Source: Nageia nagi (taxonomy: Eukaryota > Pinophyta). From it: DNA of 64,000 nt. Position 1 is the stretch's first letter, and every line of letters starts with the position of its first letter. Shown here one piece after another: positions 59,940-64,000 of this stretch. Location: positions 11,222,001 through 11,286,000 of the forward strand of contig JBITNC010000001.1 of NCBI GenBank assembly GCA_050084985.1. Reading direction: 5' to 3'. The notes beneath the pieces were generated by a model. That model saw nothing but the letters and a program-made list of their open reading frames with translations. It was not told the origin of the DNA and did no database searches. The position numbers were made by a program, and so were the translations under genes.

Positions 59940-62348
59940 TCATGGACTACCCCAACCACTGCCTGGTCTGCTAGGACTACTAGGTCATCTCTACCATCTA
60001 TCAGTATCTCTGATGCTCTGACCTGAAGGAGTAGTACCTACAGATCCTATAGGACTACCTAGATGTTGAGCCTCTCGTAACTTGACTGAACCAACAACCC
60101 CTAAGGGAGATGCCCAAGGTGTACCACTCCTGCTAGAAAGACCTCGAGACCTTTGGGTCTTGCTAGGTGATCCAATCGTGCCCCGTACACTGCTACCTAC
60201 CTGATAAGCTGAGATGTCTATAGGTATATAACTGTATGGAGGTATAGGAAACTGAGCCCCCAGAGTAAAAGCTAGAACACCTATCAGCCATGACTGTATT
60301 GTACTACTGTAAAAATCTCACTACTGATAAATACCATGATGAACAATTGAAGGCTCACCCCTAGAAGTTGATGCTGTATCAAAATGATGAGCCTGAGCTC
60401 CCTGTAGAGAAGAATGGGCTTCATCTCTCTCATGTCTATATCTATCCTGCTCAGCTCTGTATCTATACATGCATGAGTGTACCTATGCTAACTGGTGTCT
60501 CAACTTGTAAATGTCTCCTAGTAAAGTATCAATGCTAGGTACCTAAGTAGTAGGAGCCTCCTCGACTCCACGCGTATCTGCTGGGGTAGCTCTATCCTCA
60601 CCCACACCTGTAGCCTCCTCCTCAGGAGCTAACTCCTCAGGAGCATCCACCATGACCTCCTCACTTGCAGCCTCAACTCCTGTAGTCTCAGCTCCTGCAG
60701 TCGTCACGCCTATAGGCTCCTTGCCTATCTCTCTCTCTGCTGTTGCTGCACTTGGCTCATTAGCAACATCGCTGCATCAATGTACGTGTTGACCCCCTAT
60801 ACCATCATCTCCCTCCTCCCACCAGGCTCTGAAAGCCTCAGACACTCCCACATCATCCTCTCCAATGTCTTCTTCTAATGGTCTCTCCTCCTGAGCAAGA
60901 TTGGGCTCTGCATAAACTAGTGGTTGTACACCCTCGACTGGAATAGTACCCTCCCTCTAGTATGGCACTGCTGGGGCAGGCACATCCTGAATCAAACCAA
61001 ACTATGGGTGCACCCACTCAAAATGAAAGTACTCTAGAAAATCTACCCTACAACCACTCAGAACATGTGACTGTCGGATGCCAGTAAGCTCAGCTGCGAG
61101 CTCTCTCCATACAGGATATGAGTAGTAAGGTCTAAATCTCACTTGATTAGGAATCAAGTGACTAAGCATGTGATGGTAATAGCCCACATCTCGACGGACT
61201 CCATCTAATGGGCGAATATAATAGTCCTCATGCCATCTGACTATACCGGCCACATAATCTGAGCGGCTATCAAATCTGGACATCGATAATCCTAAAGGAT
61301 GAGCCACAGCAATATGCTCATAGGCCCACGCCTGTAATGTAACAGTGATAGATAAAGAGGCCCTGTGCCCCTGCGAATAGAAGAACAACTCTCTATAAAT
61401 TTGGGCCAATAATGTAGGTGCCCAAGCATACACTGTGCCGTGTCGTAGCATATCTGCAATGATAGGCAACAATGACCATGGAAACCTCCTGCTATCAGTA
61501 TCAGGGAGAGCATAGCACTGAACTAATCCCATCAAATATGAAAATCAGATCGTCCTCTGCTGATCCTCTAGCCAATACTGATAATATCTGATACCCCCTA
61601 AAATAATCTCAAAAATAATAGTGTCAACTCGATCAGCTCCATACAAATAAGAAATGGCAGGTAGAGCTCCTGCTCTATCAACTATAGGTAAAATCCTTCA
61701 TCCATGAATGGGGAGTCTATATAGTCTGTGTATATCCTCTACCGTAATAGTCATCTCCCCTGTTGGAAGATGAAAAGTGCATGTAATTGCATCCCATCTA
61801 TCTAATAATGCAGCTAATAGAGGATAGTCCCAATGAATGTGACCCATGTATGGGCCCACTCCAAAACCAATGGACCTGAAAAAGGCATGATCAGCAGGAT
61901 CCAGAAAATCTCAGCCCTCCTGTAAAATTGAGGGATATCTGCCTCGAGGCTCAAAAACATCTTGAACCTGTATGATGTCAAAAGTCAGTAAAAAAAATGG
62001 AAAAAATGGCATTTCATAACTAAACATTGGCATTTGTAATCCTCTACACTCGATCGACGGTGTTCGACCTTCAAACATCGGTGTTTCTGTTAGCCGCTCG
62101 GCTCAGGTCAGCGACCACGGTGAAAATAGGAAAAAATGCATAAAAAACACAAATAAAAGCCTAATCTACGAAATTTATCCTATACAAATGACCAAAAAAG
62201 TTTTTTAATAACATTCATGATTGTAATTTTTAAATTAAATGGGTAAATTACAAACTATAAACAAAAAATAGAAAAGGAGGTTAATACAAAACCCTACCTC
62301 TTCCCGGATAGGTCAAGAACGTCCAGCAGAATGCCTATGTGGAGGCAT
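59940..62348 (-). pseudogene. Antisense plant mobile domain (PMD) gene of the Tat element
   Basis: Exon 1 is 62348-62298 (MPPHRHSAGRS, stop, PIREE). Donor GTAGGG, acceptor before 61967. Exon 2 runs 61967-59940, 676 codons in one frame with no net indel, ending SRPGSGWGSP and TGA. It contains DRWDAITCTFHLPTGEMTIT then EDIHRLYRLPIHG (PMD N-terminal half), and APTLLAQIYRELFFYSQG, LQAWAYEHIAVAHP and AAELTGIRQSHVLSGCRVDF (C-terminal half). A Glu-rich region (GEDDVGVSEAFRAWWEEGDD), a His/Arg-rich stretch and a Ser/Gly-rich tail follow. Premature stops, for example in exon 1, near 61912, near 61553 and at 61002-61004, are mostly TAG or TGA where the gapped copy has a sense codon. The longest open piece is 61535-61002. 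The gene is transcribed, if at all, against pol. PMD proteins resemble phosphatase 7 long-form and MAIN/MAIL1 proteins; any function within the element is unknown. Confidence 0.8.
62050..62125. repeat. Inverted CCGAYGA-type motifs within the PMD intron
   Basis: GACGGTGTTCGACC, CATCGGTGTTTC and AGCGACCACGGTG occur in succession. They read as the reverse complement of the motif used in the other arrays, with looser spacing of about 20-30 bp. Confidence 0.5.
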
Positions 62349-62473
62349 AGTGAGTGTGAGGGATATCAACTGCTGGAAATCGATGAATCAGCAATGGTAA
62401 ATAGCCCTGGTAGACAATGAAAGGGATAGCTAAGAAACATATGAGAAAAGGACAAAAACTTTTCCTTTTTCAA

Positions 62474-62575
62474 AGACCGGTGACCTGAATACGAATGCCG
62501 ACAACTGTTAATAAACACCGATGACTTAAAGACGAACGCCGACGACCGAAGCTAAACATCGGTGACTGGAAGTTA
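62474..62575. repeat. Periodic CCGAYGA-type array in the 3' internal region
   Basis: Cores ACCGGTGAC, GCCGACAAC, ACCGATGAC, GCCGACGAC and ATCGGTGAC are spaced 21, 20, 21 and 20 bp. The array lies about 130 bp upstream, in PMD orientation, of the PMD start codon, so it could also be read as that gene's promoter region. Confidence 0.8.
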
Positions 62576-63068
62576 AAATGCTGTGTTTGGAAATAACCCT
62601 AAAAACATTAATTTTTTTCTCAAAAATAGCCTTAAATGGGTCAAGGAAATCAAATAATGATAAAGTGTGATGCATCTTTGTTACATGAGATCATCTTGAA
62701 ACCCTGTTGTCAGGACAAAAGACAACGCCATCAAAATTCATATACTAAGGAAGGCTTACACGGTACATGTGTGCTTAGACACATAAAATGACATAACAGA
62801 AATGTCATGTAGCTGTTGCACAAGCTCAACACATTTTTGTACCGAAAATAGTTACTTCTAAGGTATATGCAAACTTGTTTTCAAAATTACATCAAATGTA
62901 AAAAGGAAAACACATTTTATCATATTTTGATAAATCAAAAGTTTTGATTCACCTAAGAAATTGAGTCAAAACTTACATTGTAAAAAGGCAACAATAAACA
63001 GTCGAGCAACAAAGCTTCCCATTCCATATTTTTGAAATCATCAATCACATTTTTCTGTTGATAATTTC

Positions 63069-63082
63069 AAAAAGGGGCAAAA
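63069..63082 (+). other. Polypurine tract of the Tat element
   Basis: AAAAAGGGGCAAAA directly before the 3' LTR start. Confidence 0.75.
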
Positions 63083-63928
63083 TGTAGACACTTAAAAATG
63101 TCTCTCGTTAACTAAGTAAACATTAGAATAGGCATAACTCGGTGTAGTAACATAAAATAGGTTTAGAAACCCTATTATTGGATAGCTCTCATCGAGTGTA
63201 TGCAAAATGAATAGTCATATGACCCCCTTTTTGATGAAATTTAATGTTTAGGCGGTCATTTTAATATAGTCAAGCAGTCGCCAGCATTCTATATTGAACG
63301 TTGGCGTTTCAAGTAAATCGCCGATGTTCGATATACAAATGCTGATGACTTTGCAACAGCTGAATAAAAATCAAAAAGGGAAGTTGAAGTGCTTCATCTT
63401 CCATGATGAGGTGGATAGAGGAGGTCAGTTACGACTTACGGTGACTCTTCGCTTCCCCTTTCCATCCTTGAAACGTCTCACCTGAAAATCTATAAATACA
63501 AGCTAATACTAAGCAATATTGATGATCCAAATTAACCCCAATTGAACCCAATTTTGAAGTAGGGTAATGCTGCCAAAATCTCATGAACTCATTTCTTTTA
63601 TTGTTTTATGCTAGTTTCATTTTAATACAATGTTACACATAGATGCTTTGATGTTATTGTCTCTTGCATGTGTGTAGGATTTACAGGTTGTCTACATCAA
63701 GAAGAGAAGCAAGCAACCCAAAAAAAATGGAGATCTAATACTCTTATTTTGGCACATACATTTGTAAAAGTCCCTTCTAAGGGCGAATTATAGCTTGAAC
63801 TAAGATTGAATATCATTTTGCAATTACAACATGTTTATCTATGTTATATAATTTGAGGTTCAATGAAGATTGAAGAGTAATTTTTATTTTATATTATTCT
63901 ACTTTCCAGCTCAATTTTCATTGCAACA
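63083..63928 (+). repeat. 3' LTR of the Tat element
   Basis: 846 bp, partner of 46165-47011. TATAAATA at 63491-63498. Motif array at 63270-63350, where most differences from the 5' LTR lie. Confidence 0.95.
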
Positions 63929-63933
63929 TAAAC
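63929..63933. repeat. Target site duplication TAAAC (right)
   Basis: Matches 46160-46164. Confidence 0.9.
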
Positions 63934-64000
63934 TAAAATGAAAGAGATGCACCTGAGCTTGAGAAGATGCTTCCTCCTCCAAGGGATCTTAGACCAAGAT

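Larger units (their letters stand above)
46165..63928 (+). mobile_element. Complete Tat-lineage Ty3/gypsy retrotransposon (17.8 kb)
   Basis: Bounded by LTRs of 847 and 846 bp starting TGTAGACAC and ending GCAACA, with TSD TAAAC. Order: leader, gag, protease, G-patch-like segment, RT, RNase H, archaeal-type RNase H, integrase, sense extra ORF, tandem repeats, antisense PMD gene, polypurine tract. Protease-RT-RNase H-integrase order defines Ty3/gypsy. Large size, a second RNase H and an antisense ORF before the 3' LTR are known traits of the Tat (Ogre-related) lineage. The two LTRs differ at roughly 29 sites by my count, nearly all transitions, so the insertion is not recent. Stops and four frame changes make it non-autonomous. 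Confidence 0.95.

Noticed and set aside
61292-61513. Second minus-strand frame overlapping the PMD gene
   Set aside because: Out of frame with the PMD reading that matches the family.
46165-63928. Envelope-like gene after pol
   Set aside because: The sense extra ORF shows no signal peptide, transmembrane segment or cleavage-site pattern.

Overview
The window is plant nuclear DNA, AT-rich and dominated by decayed LTR retrotransposons, with one recognisable host gene. Low gene density, a very large Tat-type Ty3/gypsy element, PPR pseudogene debris and a multi-exon serine carboxypeptidase gene fit a large repeat-rich genome. A gymnosperm is my best guess, but this is an inference from style, not from a diagnostic marker.

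Layout. 1-7092: two related Ty1/copia copies on the minus strand, the better one with a single 1304-codon frame broken only by three stops. 7093-20991: a large imperfect inverted repeat (arms about 4.3 kb). Each arm holds a PPR pseudogene, an unrecognised spliced-looking fragment inside it, and a truncated Ty3/gypsy LTR-gag-protease piece. Between the arms lie more PPR debris, a 100-N gap and the 3' end of a Tat-type element. 20999-25018: non-coding, with one decayed gene remnant. 25024-30007 and 31289-33481: two head-to-head copia relatives of one family, both internally deleted and both with 5-bp target duplications. 35587-39027: a ten-exon class II serine carboxypeptidase-like gene with its TATA box and poly(A) signal, probably damaged by one or two single-base losses. 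39230-46159: non-coding DNA plus a third copy of the PPR locus. 46165-63928: a complete 17.8-kb Tat-lineage Ty3/gypsy element (LTRs of 847 and 846 bp, TSD TAAAC).

The Tat element is the most interesting object. In order it holds a 5' leader with repeats, a long coiled-coil gag, protease, a G-patch-like segment, RT, RNase H, a second (archaeal-type) RNase H and integrase. After pol there is a sense extra ORF built from two copies of an unrecognised domain. Near the 3' LTR, on the opposite strand, lies a two-exon plant mobile domain (PMD) gene whose second exon keeps one frame for 676 codons. Arrays of a CCGAYGA-like motif spaced 20-21 bp recur in both LTRs, the 5' leader and the 3' internal region. 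A second, gapped copy of the same family at 13506-16711 shows the same PMD gene and motif arrays, so these are family traits. Most premature stops look like C-to-T changes, as expected of long-methylated, silenced DNA.

All boundaries come from reading and aligning by eye. Family calls rest on motifs, not on searches.
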